Assembly (NCBI GenBank): GCA_029009035.1
Contig: JAQXJQ010000165.1
Location: 1 to 8,520 of the forward strand
Reading direction: 5' to 3'
DNA length: 8,520 nucleotides
Origin: Oscillospiraceae bacterium
Lineage (GTDB): Bacteria; Bacillota; Clostridia; Oscillospirales; Oscillospiraceae
Below the pieces are notes generated by a model. That model searched no databases and was not told the origin of the DNA. It worked only from the letters and a program-made list of their open reading frames with translations. This document shows positions 1-6,333 of the stretch, in pieces. Every line of letters starts with the position of its first letter. Positions within the stretch are counted from its first letter, which is position 1. The position numbers and the translations under genes were made by a program.

Positions 1-8
1 TTTACAAA

Positions 9-17
9 TTTCCTCCC
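9..17 (-). promoter_or_regulatory. Possible ribosome binding site of a gene running off the left edge
   Basis: Read on the minus strand this is GGGAGGAAA, a good Shine-Dalgarno match, lying about 10 nt before the window edge and downstream of the phosphorylase terminator. A start codon would fall just outside the window. The TTG inside the window is followed at once by a stop, so it is not the start. The remaining bases 18-76 show no gene and no clear promoter. This is a weak call based on one motif. Confidence 0.3.
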
Positions 18-76
18 GCAAATATGCTCCCTTTTCAGCTTTTGGATCTCCCCAAACGTTAATATTTTGCCTTAGT

Positions 77-114
77 AAAAAAAACAGCGGCCCGGGGTAC
101 AACCCCGGGCCGCT
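77..114 (-). terminator. Rho-independent terminator of the phosphorylase gene
   Basis: A perfect 11-bp GC-only stem (87-97 with 103-113, extended by A86-T114) closes a 5-nt loop. On the minus strand it is followed by TG and then eight T residues (77-84). It lies 16 bp past the phosphorylase stop codon, so it ends that transcript and isolates it from whatever lies to the left. Confidence 0.93.
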
Positions 115-129
115 TCATTTTCATTTTCA

Positions 130-2388
130 TTAGAGATGCCAGATGTCGCGGTTGTACTGGCTGATGGTGCGGTCGCTGGAGAAGAAACCGCTGCGGGCGG
201 TGTTGATCATCATCTTCTTGACCCAGCCGGAACGGTTGCCGTAGTCAAAGATGGCCTGATCGCGCACGCGGATATATTCCTCCACATCCAGCAGAGCCTT
301 GAACCAGTCCTTGGTGGTCAGATCGTACCACAAAGCACGCAGGGAGTTCTCATCACCGATGGCGAACATGGTGGGAGAGAGGATGAAGTCCACCAGACGG
401 CGGATGGCGGGCCGGTTGTAGTAGTCCTCGGCGTGATAGCTGTACTTGGCGTACATCTCAATGACCTGGTTGGAGGAGGCACCGAAGGTGTAGATGTTCT
501 CGTGGCCCACCAGCTGGGCGATCTCCACATTGGCGCCGTCCATGGTGCCCAGGGTCACAGCGCCGTTGGCCATGAACTTCATGTTGCCGGTGCCGGAGGC
601 CTCCTTGGAGGCCAGAGAGATCTGCTCGGAGATGTCGCAGGCGGGGATGAGCTTCTCCGCCCAGGACACATTGTAGTTCTCCACCATCACCACCCGCAGC
701 CAGGGGCGGACGATGGGGTCGTTCTCAATGAGCTGGCGCAGGCAGAGGATCAGATGGATGATGTGCTTGGCCATGGTATAGGCGGGAGCGGCCTTGGCGC
801 CGAAGATCACGGTGATGGGCTGGCTGGGGAACTTGCCCTCCTTGATATCCAGATACTTCTGGATGACATACAGGGCGTTCATCTGCTGGCGCTTGTACTC
901 ATGCAGGCGCTTGACCTGGATGTCATACACGGAGTAGGGGTCCACAGAGATGCCCATACGGCTGAAGGTATTGCTGAGGTCGATCTTGTTGGCCCGCTTG
1001 ATCTCGTACATCTGGGCCAGGACCTGACCGTCGCCGCAGAAGGAGGTAAAGCGATCCAGACGGGAGGCGTCCTTCCGCCACTCGGGGCCGACGCACTCAT
1101 CCAGCAGGTTGGCCAGGCGGGGGTTACAGGCCTCCAGCCAGCGGCGCAGGGTGATGCCGTTGGTCTTGTTGTTGAACTTCTCCTTGTACACATCGGCAAA
1201 GGGCTTCAGCTCGTTGCGCATCAGGATCTCGGTGTGCAGGGCGGCCACGCCGTTGACAGAGTAGCCGTAGTGGATGTCCATGCGGGCCATGTGGACGGTG
1301 TCGTTCTCGTCGATAATGGCCAGCTGGGGGTTGGGGAACACCAGCTTGGCGCGGCGGTCCAGCTCCCGGATGATGGACTCCAGCTGGGGCGCCACCTTGC
1401 GGAGGAAGGACATGGGCCACTTTTCCAGTGCCTCGGCCAGAATGGTGTGGTTGGTGTAGGCACAGGCGTGAGCCACCTGATGGAGGGCCTGATCCATGGT
1501 GAGGCCCCGCTCCAGCAGCAGACGGGTCAGCTCGGGGATGATGAGAGAGGGATGGGTATCGTTGATCTGGATGGCCACATGCTGGCACAGCTCCTCAGGC
1601 TTGTAGCCCCGCTCCTCCAGCTCCTTCAGAATGAGCTGAGCGCCGGCGGACACCATGAAGTACTGCTGATACACACGCAGCAGGCGGCCGTTGTCGTCAC
1701 TGTCGTCGGGGTAGAGGAAAGCGGTAAGATGGGACTCCACATCGGTCTTGTCAAAGTCGATGCCCACTTCGGGGGCGGGAGCGGTGAGCTTGGTGTCAAA
1801 CAGGTGCAGCTTGTTGGCCACGCCGGAATGAGCGCCGGGGATGGCAATATCCCACAGGACCGCATCCACGGTACCGAAGCCGAAGGGCACCTTAAAGGTG
1901 ACGCCGGTGGGAATGAGCCAGCTCTCCTTCTCGATCCAGGGGTTGGGCAGCTCCTTCTGCTTGTTGCTCTCAAACTTCTGGCGGAACAGGCCATAGTGGT
2001 AGTTCAGCCCCACGCCGTCGCCCTGCAGGCCCAGCGCGGCGATGGAGTCCAGGAAGCAGGCAGCCAGGCGGCCCAGACCGCCGTTGCCCAGAGAGGGCTC
2101 CGGCTCCACCTCCTCCACCAGGGACAGGTCATGACCGGCCTCGGAGAGGATGGCGCTGACCTGATCGAAAATGCCCAGAGCCAGCAGGTTATTGGACAGC
2201 AGCTTGCCCATGAGAAACTCTGCGGAGAAATAGTACAGCTTCCGCTCGCCCTTGGCAGCCGGGCGCTGGGCGCACAGCTTCTGGGTCAGCTCAAGAAGGC
2301 CGTAGTATACTTCCTCAGTGGTACAGTCTTTCAGCTCGCGCTTGCAGCGCTTGGTGAGGATCTCCTGCAGGTCTTTTTTGATATCCAT
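130..2388 (-). CDS. glgP: Glycogen/maltodextrin phosphorylase (GT35 family)
   Basis: Alpha-glucan phosphorylase, a cytoplasmic PLP-dependent enzyme that releases glucose-1-phosphate from the non-reducing ends of glycogen or maltodextrin. The 752-residue protein shows the family's landmarks in order: SAEFLMG (55-61), the glycine-rich LGNGGLGRLAAC stretch near 110, INDTHPS near 275, NKTNGIT followed by RRWL near 407-418, KRLHEYKRQ, and the PLP-binding EASGTGNMKF with the Schiff-base lysine at K604. Start: ATG at 2388 with AGGAG 7 nt upstream; an in-frame ATG at 2412 is possible but lacks a site of this quality. Length is on the short side for the family (about 750-850) but all motifs are present. 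L414 sits where many homologues have Pro. It is a monocistronic unit with its own promoter and terminator; no other glycogen gene is in the window. Glycogen versus maltodextrin preference cannot be read from sequence. Confidence 0.95.
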   Translation of the reverse strand: MDIKKDLQEILTKRCKRELKDCTTEEVYYGLLELTQKLCAQRPAAKGERKLYYFSAEFLMGKLLSNNLLALGIFDQVSAILSEAGHDLSLVEEVEPEPSLGNGGLGRLAACFLDSIAALGLQGDGVGLNYHYGLFRQKFESNKQKELPNPWIEKESWLIPTGVTFKVPFGFGTVDAVLWDIAIPGAHSGVANKLHLFDTKLTAPAPEVGIDFDKTDVESHLTAFLYPDDSDDNGRLLRVYQQYFMVSAGAQLILKELEERGYKPEELCQHVAIQINDTHPSLIIPELTRLLLERGLTMDQALHQVAHACAYTNHTILAEALEKWPMSFLRKVAPQLESIIRELDRRAKLVFPNPQLAIIDENDTVHMARMDIHYGYSVNGVAALHTEILMRNELKPFADVYKEKFNNKTNGITLRRWLEACNPRLANLLDECVGPEWRKDASRLDRFTSFCGDGQVLAQMYEIKRANKIDLSNTFSRMGISVDPYSVYDIQVKRLHEYKRQQMNALYVIQKYLDIKEGKFPSQPITVIFGAKAAPAYTMAKHIIHLILCLRQLIENDPIVRPWLRVVMVENYNVSWAEKLIPACDISEQISLASKEASGTGNMKFMANGAVTLGTMDGANVEIAQLVGHENIYTFGASSNQVIEMYAKYSYHAEDYYNRPAIRRLVDFILSPTMFAIGDENSLRALWYDLTTKDWFKALLDVEEYIRVRDQAIFDYGNRSGWVKKMMINTARSGFFSSDRTISQYNRDIWHL

Positions 2389-2403
2389 ATTACAACTCCT
2401 TAC

Positions 2404-2427
2404 TCCCGGCAATCAAGCCCGCCGGGA
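2404..2427 (-). promoter_or_regulatory. Leader hairpin just upstream of the glgP ribosome site
   Basis: A 7-bp stem (TCCCGGC at 2404-2410 with GCCGGGA at 2421-2427) and 10-nt loop lie in the glgP 5' leader, 3 nt upstream of the AGGAG site at 2396-2400. The site itself stays unpaired. The hairpin may stabilise the mRNA or position the ribosome; a regulatory role is not shown. Confidence 0.4.
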
Positions 2428-2504
2428 AGATATCTGACGTTCAATTATATACCTATGATATGTCGGCCCGGCAGTTCACCGCGCCGCCTCCAAGTATCTC
2501 CAAC

Positions 2505-2533
2505 ATTCTACCAAAACAAGCGGTATATTGCAA
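2505..2533 (-). promoter_or_regulatory. Sigma-A promoter for glgP
   Basis: On the minus strand TTGCAA (2533-2528) and TAGAAT (2510-2505) are separated by 17 bp, with a TGn extension directly before the -10. The expected transcript start near 2498 gives a leader of about 110 nt. It diverges from the rpsF promoter, with about 40 bp of AT-rich DNA between the two -35 boxes. Confidence 0.75.
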
Positions 2534-2574
2534 ATAAAATTAAATAGTTTTCTGTAATTTTTTCGCGAAAGCCC

Positions 2575-2602
2575 TTGACTTTTCTCATTGTTCGGTTATA
2601 AT
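2575..2602 (+). promoter_or_regulatory. Sigma-A promoter of the rpsF-ssb-rpsR operon
   Basis: TTGACT (2575-2580) and a perfect TATAAT (2597-2602) are spaced by 16 bp, close to consensus as expected for a ribosomal protein operon. Transcription would start near 2609, leaving a leader of about 95 nt before rpsF. No other promoter is seen before rpsR, so the three genes are probably one transcript. Confidence 0.88.
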
Positions 2603-2624
2603 AGTTTAGCCTGCCTTAGTATGC

Positions 2625-2676
2625 GCCTCTATGCGGCGCGCAGGCAACATCCTTGCCTTCGGCAAGATCCGGAGGC
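2625..2676 (+). promoter_or_regulatory. Candidate S6:S18-binding autoregulatory leader
   Basis: The leader can fold into an outer stem (GCCTC 2625-2629 with GAGGC 2672-2676), a small hairpin (2632-2635 with 2639-2642) and a second hairpin (2652-2657 with 2661-2666, extended by A2649-T2668 and T2650-A2667). An unpaired CCG at 2669-2671 sits directly before the closing strand. Established knowledge: the S6:S18 complex represses its own operon in many bacteria by binding a leader hairpin with a conserved CCG next to a stem, mimicking 16S rRNA helix 22. Both proteins are encoded in this operon. Assignment rests on position and hand folding only. Confidence 0.55.
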
Positions 2677-2704
2677 CATATGTCCATAAGGAGGTGCAAA
2701 AATT

Positions 2705-3001
2705 ATGGCAAAAGTTACCGGTAATTACGAGGTGCTGTATGTCGTCAACCCCACCCTGGGTGAGGAGGAGACTGCCGCTCTGGTGGCCAAGTTCAAGGAG
2801 CTGGCCGAGAGCCGTGGTACCGTGGCCGAGGTCGACGAGTGGGGCAAGCGCAAGCTGGCCTACCCCATCAACGACCTGGAGGAGGGCTACTACGTCCTGA
2901 TGACCTTCACCGCCGACCCCGCTTTCCCCGCTGAGCTGGACCGTCTGATGCGCATCAACACCGGCATCATGCGTTCCATCATCGTCAGCAAGGAAGCCTG
3001 A
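2705..3001 (+). CDS. rpsF: 30S ribosomal protein S6
   Basis: Small-subunit protein that sits on the platform and forms a heterodimer with S18. The 98-residue length is typical. The YEVLYVVNP start of the first strand, the WGKRKLAYPI core motif near residues 47-56, and the C-terminal RINTGIMRSIIV are the usual S6 landmarks. Start: ATG with AGGAGGTG at 2689-2696, 8 nt upstream. It is first in the S6-SSB-S18 operon found across Firmicutes, followed by ssb after 14 bp. Regulation is likely by the leader RNA in front of it. Nothing is missing or unusual. Confidence 0.97.
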   Translation: MAKVTGNYEVLYVVNPTLGEEETAALVAKFKELAESRGTVAEVDEWGKRKLAYPINDLEEGYYVLMTFTADPAFPAELDRLMRINTGIMRSIIVSKEA

Positions 3002-3015
3002 TGGAGGGCCGCTGA

Positions 3016-3462
3016 ATGTTGAACCGCATTATTCTCATGGGTCGCCTGACCCGTGATCCCGAGCTGCGTCACACGCAGCAGGGCACCGCGGTGGCCAGCT
3101 TCACCCTGGCTGTTGACCGCGATTTCAAGGGCCGTGACAGCGGCGAGCGCGCCACCGATTTCATTGACATCGTGGCCTGGCGCTCCACCGCCGAGTTCGT
3201 GTCCAAGTACTTCACCAAGGGCCGCATGGCCGTGGTGGAAGGCCGCCTCCAGATCCGCGACTGGACGGATCGTGACGGCGGCAAGCGCCGCAGCGCCGAA
3301 GTGATCGCCGACAATGTCTATTTCGGCGACTCCAAGCGTGACGGCGAGAGCACCGGCGGAAGCTACAGCCGCGCCGCTGCTCCTGCTCCCGTTGATTACG
3401 GTATGCCTGTCGGCGACCAGTTCGCCGAGCTCACCGATGACGACGGCGACCTGCCCTTCTGA
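3016..3462 (+). CDS. ssb: Single-stranded DNA-binding protein
   Basis: Binds single-stranded DNA as a tetramer during replication, repair and recombination. The 148-residue protein has the N-terminal OB-fold (about 1-105), opening with MLNRIILMGRLTRDPELR and including the FIDIVAWRSTAE strand. A flexible, Ala/Pro/Gly-rich linker follows (about 110-135), then an acidic tip ending DDDGDLPF that recruits partner proteins. Start: ATG 14 bp after the rpsF stop with GGAGG at 3003-3007. Placement between rpsF and rpsR is the classic arrangement and marks this as the housekeeping SSB rather than a phage or plasmid copy. Confidence 0.97.
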   Translation: MLNRIILMGRLTRDPELRHTQQGTAVASFTLAVDRDFKGRDSGERATDFIDIVAWRSTAEFVSKYFTKGRMAVVEGRLQIRDWTDRDGGKRRSAEVIADNVYFGDSKRDGESTGGSYSRAAAPAPVDYGMPVGDQFAELTDDDGDLPF

Positions 3463-3497
3463 TTCAGAAGGAGCTCTCTATAAGGAGGTCTGCCATT

Positions 3498-3740
3498 ATG
3501 GCTATGGATAATGTTAAGCCCCGCGGCAACCGCAAGCGCCGCAAGGTCTGCACCTTCTGTGTGGACAAGGTGGAGTGCATTGACTATAAGGACACCGCTA
3601 AGCTCAAGCGCTATCTGTCCGAGCGCTCCAAGATCCTGCCCCGCCGCACCACCGGCACCTGTGCCATGCATCAGCGTCAGCTGACCGACGCCATCAAGCG
3701 CGCCCGTCATGTTGCCCTGCTGCCCTATGTCACCGACTGA
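3498..3740 (+). CDS. rpsR: 30S ribosomal protein S18
   Basis: Small-subunit protein that pairs with S6 on the platform. The 80-residue protein shows a basic N-terminus, IDYKD (28-32), ILPRRTTGTCAMHQR (46-60) and the final IKRARHVALLPY, all hallmark S18 sequence. It carries C18-x2-C21 plus C27, C55 and H58, so it may be the cysteine-containing zinc-binding form known for some ribosomal proteins; metal binding is inferred. Start: ATG with AAGGAGGT at 3482-3489. A second SD-like AAGGAG lies just upstream. It is last in the operon, 35 bp after ssb, and is followed by a strong terminator. Confidence 0.97.
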   Translation: MAMDNVKPRGNRKRRKVCTFCVDKVECIDYKDTAKLKRYLSERSKILPRRTTGTCAMHQRQLTDAIKRARHVALLPYVTD

Positions 3741-3751
3741 TCGGATCTTTC

Positions 3752-3786
3752 AAATCCCCTTCGCCCCCGGCGAAGGGGATTTTTTT
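3752..3786 (+). terminator. Terminator of the rpsF-ssb-rpsR operon
   Basis: A perfect 14-bp stem (3752-3765 with 3769-3782) closes on a CCC loop and runs into a T tract ending at 3786. It lies 12 bp past the rpsR stop. The left flank has only three A residues, so termination is expected mainly on the plus strand. Confidence 0.95.
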
Positions 3787-3825
3787 GTCCTTTTTCCCCC
3801 TTTTGGACCGCGCAAACGCTTCCAC

Positions 3826-3861
3826 GCCAACACTTTTGGGCTTCTGCCAACATTTTTGGGC
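3826..3861 (+). repeat. Tandem 16-bp operator-like repeat upstream of the EF-G paralogue
   Basis: Two copies of GCCAACAYTTTTGGGC (3826-3841 and 3846-3861) differ at one base and repeat with a 20-bp period, about two helical turns. Each copy is itself an imperfect inverted repeat (GCC-AA against TT-GGC with one extra G). They lie 19 bp upstream of the -35 box, where activators or upstream repressors bind. The bound protein is unknown. The rest of 3787-3879 shows nothing else. Confidence 0.5.
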
Positions 3862-3879
3862 AAAATTGTCAAATAGCCA

Positions 3880-3908
3880 TTGCTATTTTCATCCCTTTCC
3901 TGTATAAT
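3880..3908 (+). promoter_or_regulatory. Sigma-A promoter of the EF-G paralogue
   Basis: TTGCTA (3880-3885) and a perfect TATAAT (3903-3908) with a 17-bp spacer. Transcription would start near 3915, giving a leader of about 50 nt that begins almost directly with the hairpin at 3919-3938. Confidence 0.8.
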
Positions 3909-3918
3909 TGCCGATAGT

Positions 3919-3938
3919 AGTTCCCGTTTTGGGGAACT
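3919..3938 (+). other. 5'-leader hairpin of the EF-G paralogue mRNA
   Basis: A 7-bp stem (AGTTCCC 3919-3925 with GGGAACT 3932-3938) and 6-nt loop at the predicted 5' end of the transcript. No T tract follows, so it is not a terminator. Protection of the 5' end is the simplest reading; the ribosome site at 3951-3956 is outside it. Confidence 0.5.
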
Positions 3939-3966
3939 GACCGCAATTTTAAGGAGTGGAACAATC

Positions 3967-6039
3967 ATGAGCTATTCTCCCCACAGTATTCGTAACGTCT
4001 GTTTGATGGGTCACGGCGGCAACGGCAAGACCACCCTGGTGGAAAGCATGCTGCGCATGACCGGCGCACTGGACCGTCTGGGCAAGACCTCCGAGGGAAA
4101 TACCGTCTGCGACTATGACCCCGAGGAAAAGAAGCGTCAGATCTCCATCTCCGCCGCCGTCGCCCCTGTTGAATATAACGGCTGCAAGATCAATGTTCTG
4201 GACACTCCGGGCAACTTCGACTTCGCCGGCGAGGTGGTGGAGTGCCTGTCCGTCGCCGACGCCGCCGTTCTGGTGTGCGCCGCCAAGGGCGGTCTGTCCG
4301 TGGGTACCGAGCGCGCCTGGAAGTTGGTGGAGCAGCGCAAGATGCCCCGCATGGTGTACATCTCCAAGATGGACGAGGACAATGTGGACTTCAACTCCGC
4401 CTTCGACACCCTGCGCGACTATTTCGGCAAGAACATCGCCCCCCTGATGGTCCCCATCTGGGACGAGAACAAGAAGGTCACCGGCATCGTGGACGTGCTG
4501 CATAAGCGTGCCTTCGAGCCCCACGACAGCAAGCGCGTGGAGATCCCCATCCCCGAGGACAAGATCGCCGTGGTGGATGAGATCTACGGCAAGCTCATGG
4601 AGTCCGTGGCCGAGACCAGTGAGGAGTTCATGGAAAAGTTCTTCTCCGGCGAGGAGTTCACCTACGCCGAGATCATGCAGGGTCTGAAGAGCGGCGTGCG
4701 CGACTGCTCTCTGATCCCCGTGGTGTGCGGTTCTTCCTACACCGGTCTGGGCACCCTGCTGCTGCTGGACGTCATCGTAGACCTGTTCCCCAATCCTCTG
4801 GAGGGCCGTCCCTATGCCGGCACCAACCGCGAGGGCGAGCCTGACGAGTTCATCGTCTCTCAGGGCGCCGTTCCCGCCGCCTATGTCTTCAAGACCGTGG
4901 CCGACCAGTACGGCAAGTTCTCCTACATCAAGGTCCTGTCCGACCGCATCACCTCCGACATGACCATGGTCAACTCCACCACCGGCCAGAACGAAAAGCT
5001 GGGCCGCCTGTATGTGGTGCGCGGCAACAAGACCGAGGAGGTCAAGGAGCTGCTGTGCGGCGACATCGGCGCCATCGGCAAGATGGACAAGGTCAGGACC
5101 GGCGACACCCTGTGCGACGCCCGTAAGTTCATGAAGATCGACCCCATGCCCTTTGCCGAGCCCAACTACTCCAAGGCCATCACCCCCAAGACCCGCGGTC
5201 AGGAGGACAAGGTGGCTGCCGGCCTGTCCCGTCTGAACGAGGAAGACCCCACCTTCACCGTGGTCAACAATGCCGAGACGCACCAGATGGTGGTCACCTG
5301 CGCCGGCGACATCCAGCTGGATGTTCTGGTCAGCAAGCTGAAGAACCGCTTCGGCGTGGAGGTCGACCTGTCCGAGCCCCGCGTGGCCTACCGTGAAAAG
5401 ATCCGCAAGACCGTGTCCAAGCAGGGCCGCCACAAGAAGCAGACCGGCGGTTCCGGCCAGTTCGGCGATGTGTGGATCCGCTTCGAGCCCAATCCCGAGG
5501 TGGAAGAGCCCGTCTTTGCCGAGGAAGTGTTCGGCGGCTCCGTGCCCAAGAACTTCTTCCCCGCCGTTGAGAAGGGCATCAAGGAAGCCTGCGTCCACGG
5601 TGTGCTGGCCGGCTATCCCGTCGTCAATCTGAAGGCCGTTCTGTACGACGGAAGCTATCACCCCGTCGACTCCTCCGAGATCGCCTTCAAGACCGCCGCT
5701 CAGCTGGCTTACAAGGCCGCTCTGCCCGAGGCCAGCCCCTGCCTCATGGAGCCTGTGGGCGAGCTGAAGGTCACCGTTCCCGACAACTACATGGGCGACG
5801 TCATGGGCGATCTGAACAAGCGCCGCGGCCGCGTCATGGGCATGGACCCCGTGGAGGGCGGCTGTCAGGTGATCACCGCCGAGGTTCCCATGGCCGAGAT
5901 GATGACCTACGCCATCGACCTGCGCGCCATGACCCAGTCCCGCGGTTCCTTCGTGCTCCACTTTGTGCGCTACGAGGATTGCCCCCCTGCCGCTCAGGAG
6001 AAAGCGATCGCCGCCGCCCAGGCTATGGCCGAGGAATAA
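3967..6039 (+). CDS. Elongation factor G-like translational GTPase (EF-G-2 type)
   Basis: Ribosome-associated GTPase of the EF-G family; the exact role is unknown and may be translocation, recycling or a stress function. The 690-residue protein has the full five-domain plan. Visible motifs: G1 GHGGNGKT (15-22), switch I RQISIS (57-62, where EF-G has RGITIT), G3 DTPGNFDF (79-86), G4 SKMD (133-136), G5 CGSS (254-257), KKQTGGSGQFGDVW in domain IV (490-503), and the domain IV tip GSYHPVDSS with H565. The GHGGxGKT loop and overall sequence recall Thermus EF-G-2 rather than canonical EF-G, which has AHIDAGKTT, DTPGHVDF and NKMD. The catalytic G3 His is Asn83 here. Start: ATG at 3967 with AAGGAG at 3951-3956; 29 extra in-frame codons upstream overlap the promoter and are excluded. 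It is monocistronic with its own promoter and terminator. The main fusA is expected elsewhere. Confidence 0.93.
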   Translation: MSYSPHSIRNVCLMGHGGNGKTTLVESMLRMTGALDRLGKTSEGNTVCDYDPEEKKRQISISAAVAPVEYNGCKINVLDTPGNFDFAGEVVECLSVADAAVLVCAAKGGLSVGTERAWKLVEQRKMPRMVYISKMDEDNVDFNSAFDTLRDYFGKNIAPLMVPIWDENKKVTGIVDVLHKRAFEPHDSKRVEIPIPEDKIAVVDEIYGKLMESVAETSEEFMEKFFSGEEFTYAEIMQGLKSGVRDCSLIPVVCGSSYTGLGTLLLLDVIVDLFPNPLEGRPYAGTNREGEPDEFIVSQGAVPAAYVFKTVADQYGKFSYIKVLSDRITSDMTMVNSTTGQNEKLGRLYVVRGNKTEEVKELLCGDIGAIGKMDKVRTGDTLCDARKFMKIDPMPFAEPNYSKAITPKTRGQEDKVAAGLSRLNEEDPTFTVVNNAETHQMVVTCAGDIQLDVLVSKLKNRFGVEVDLSEPRVAYREKIRKTVSKQGRHKKQTGGSGQFGDVWIRFEPNPEVEEPVFAEEVFGGSVPKNFFPAVEKGIKEACVHGVLAGYPVVNLKAVLYDGSYHPVDSSEIAFKTAAQLAYKAALPEASPCLMEPVGELKVTVPDNYMGDVMGDLNKRRGRVMGMDPVEGGCQVITAEVPMAEMMTYAIDLRAMTQSRGSFVLHFVRYEDCPPAAQEKAIAAAQAMAEE

Positions 6040-6103
6040 CCCATACTTCCCGGAACTCCCGCCGATTTTCGGCGGGAGTTCTTTTTTGGGGGCAATCCTC
6101 GTA
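5971..6103. repeat. 133-bp segment bracketed by a perfect 16-bp inverted repeat
   Basis: TACGAGGATTGCCCCC at 5971-5986, inside the EF-G paralogue's C-terminal codons, is the exact reverse complement of 6088-6103, just past the terminator T tract. Between them lie the gene's last codons, the stop and the terminator. Pairing stops on both sides of the 16 bp. The second copy of this region (6224-6352) has degenerate ends that no longer match each other well. Confidence 0.85.
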
Positions 6104-6106
6104 ATC
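5977..6106 (+). repeat. Direct repeat copy A: EF-G paralogue 3' end plus terminator
   Basis: About 130 bp covering codons 671-690, the stop and the terminator recur at 6224-6352 with a 247-bp period. Differences are C6019/A6266, one T lost from the T tract (six against five), and three substitutions in the last 12 bp. Homology starts exactly at the first base of D671 and fades after 6106. Copy A is the functional end of the gene. Confidence 0.95.
6053..6087 (+). terminator. Terminator of the EF-G paralogue
   Basis: A perfect 13-bp stem (6053-6065 with 6069-6081), TTT loop and six T residues (6082-6087), starting 14 bp after the stop codon. Confidence 0.96.
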
Positions 6107-6220
6107 GGCGGCTGATGCCGCCGCAAATTCGGAGCGAAGCGAAGAATTGAATGGACGGAATTCACTTCCGGCCATTCGAGATCAATTGAGGGGCCCCCGC
6201 AGAGCAAATGCTCTGTGGGG
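6106..6220. repeat. Three-hairpin spacer between the two repeat copies
   Basis: Three consecutive hairpins fill this spacer. H1: 6106-6112 with 6117-6123, 7 bp, loop TGAT. H2: 6149-6154 with 6172-6177 and, after one A-G mismatch, 6156-6160 with 6166-6170, loop TTCAC. H3: 6195-6205 with 6210-6220, 11 bp including one G-T pair, loop AAAT. None is followed by a T tract and no open frame with a ribosome site is present. It may be a small non-autonomous element or the remnant of a larger insertion. Confidence 0.6.
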
Positions 6221-6223
6221 AGC

Positions 6224-6286
6224 GATTGCCCCCCTGCCGCTCAGGAGAAAGCGATCGCCGCCGCCAAGGCTATGGCCGAGGAATAA
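6224..6286 (+). pseudogene. Orphan 3' fragment of the EF-G paralogue gene
   Basis: Encodes the last 20 residues of the upstream EF-G paralogue followed by TAA, with one change (Gln685 to Lys by C to A). There is no start codon or ribosome site, and the frame is not connected to any upstream coding sequence, so it is a non-functional gene remnant created with repeat copy B. Confidence 0.9.
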
Positions 6287-6299
6287 CCCATACTTCCCG

Positions 6300-6333
6300 G
6301 AACTCCCGCCGATTTTCGGCGGGAGTTCTTTTT
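6300..6333 (+). terminator. Duplicated copy of the EF-G paralogue terminator
   Basis: Same 13-bp stem as at 6053-6081, now at 6300-6328, with five T residues (6329-6333). Structurally intact, it would catch readthrough from the first terminator. Confidence 0.85.

Noticed and set aside
1147..1149. Leu414 in glgP where many phosphorylases have Pro
   Set aside because: This position varies in Firmicutes phosphorylases and all catalytic and PLP motifs are intact, so it is unlikely to mean loss of function.
136..2547. An 803-codon open frame on the plus strand, antisense to glgP
   Set aside because: It mirrors the phosphorylase codons, is rich in Gly, Val, His and Leu with no recognisable domain, and has no ribosome site. 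It is an artefact of GC-rich codon use on the opposite strand.
3866..3908. TTGTCA at 3866-3871 as the -35 of the EF-G paralogue promoter
   Set aside because: The spacing to TATAAT would be 31 bp. TTGCTA at 3880 gives 17 bp and was preferred.
3949..6207. A 752-codon open frame on the minus strand, antisense to the EF-G paralogue
   Set aside because: Same kind of shadow: low-complexity Gly/His/Leu/Val composition, no motifs, no ribosome site, and it runs through the terminator and repeat. A minus-strand frame at 6182-6448 shares its first part only because the DNA is duplicated.
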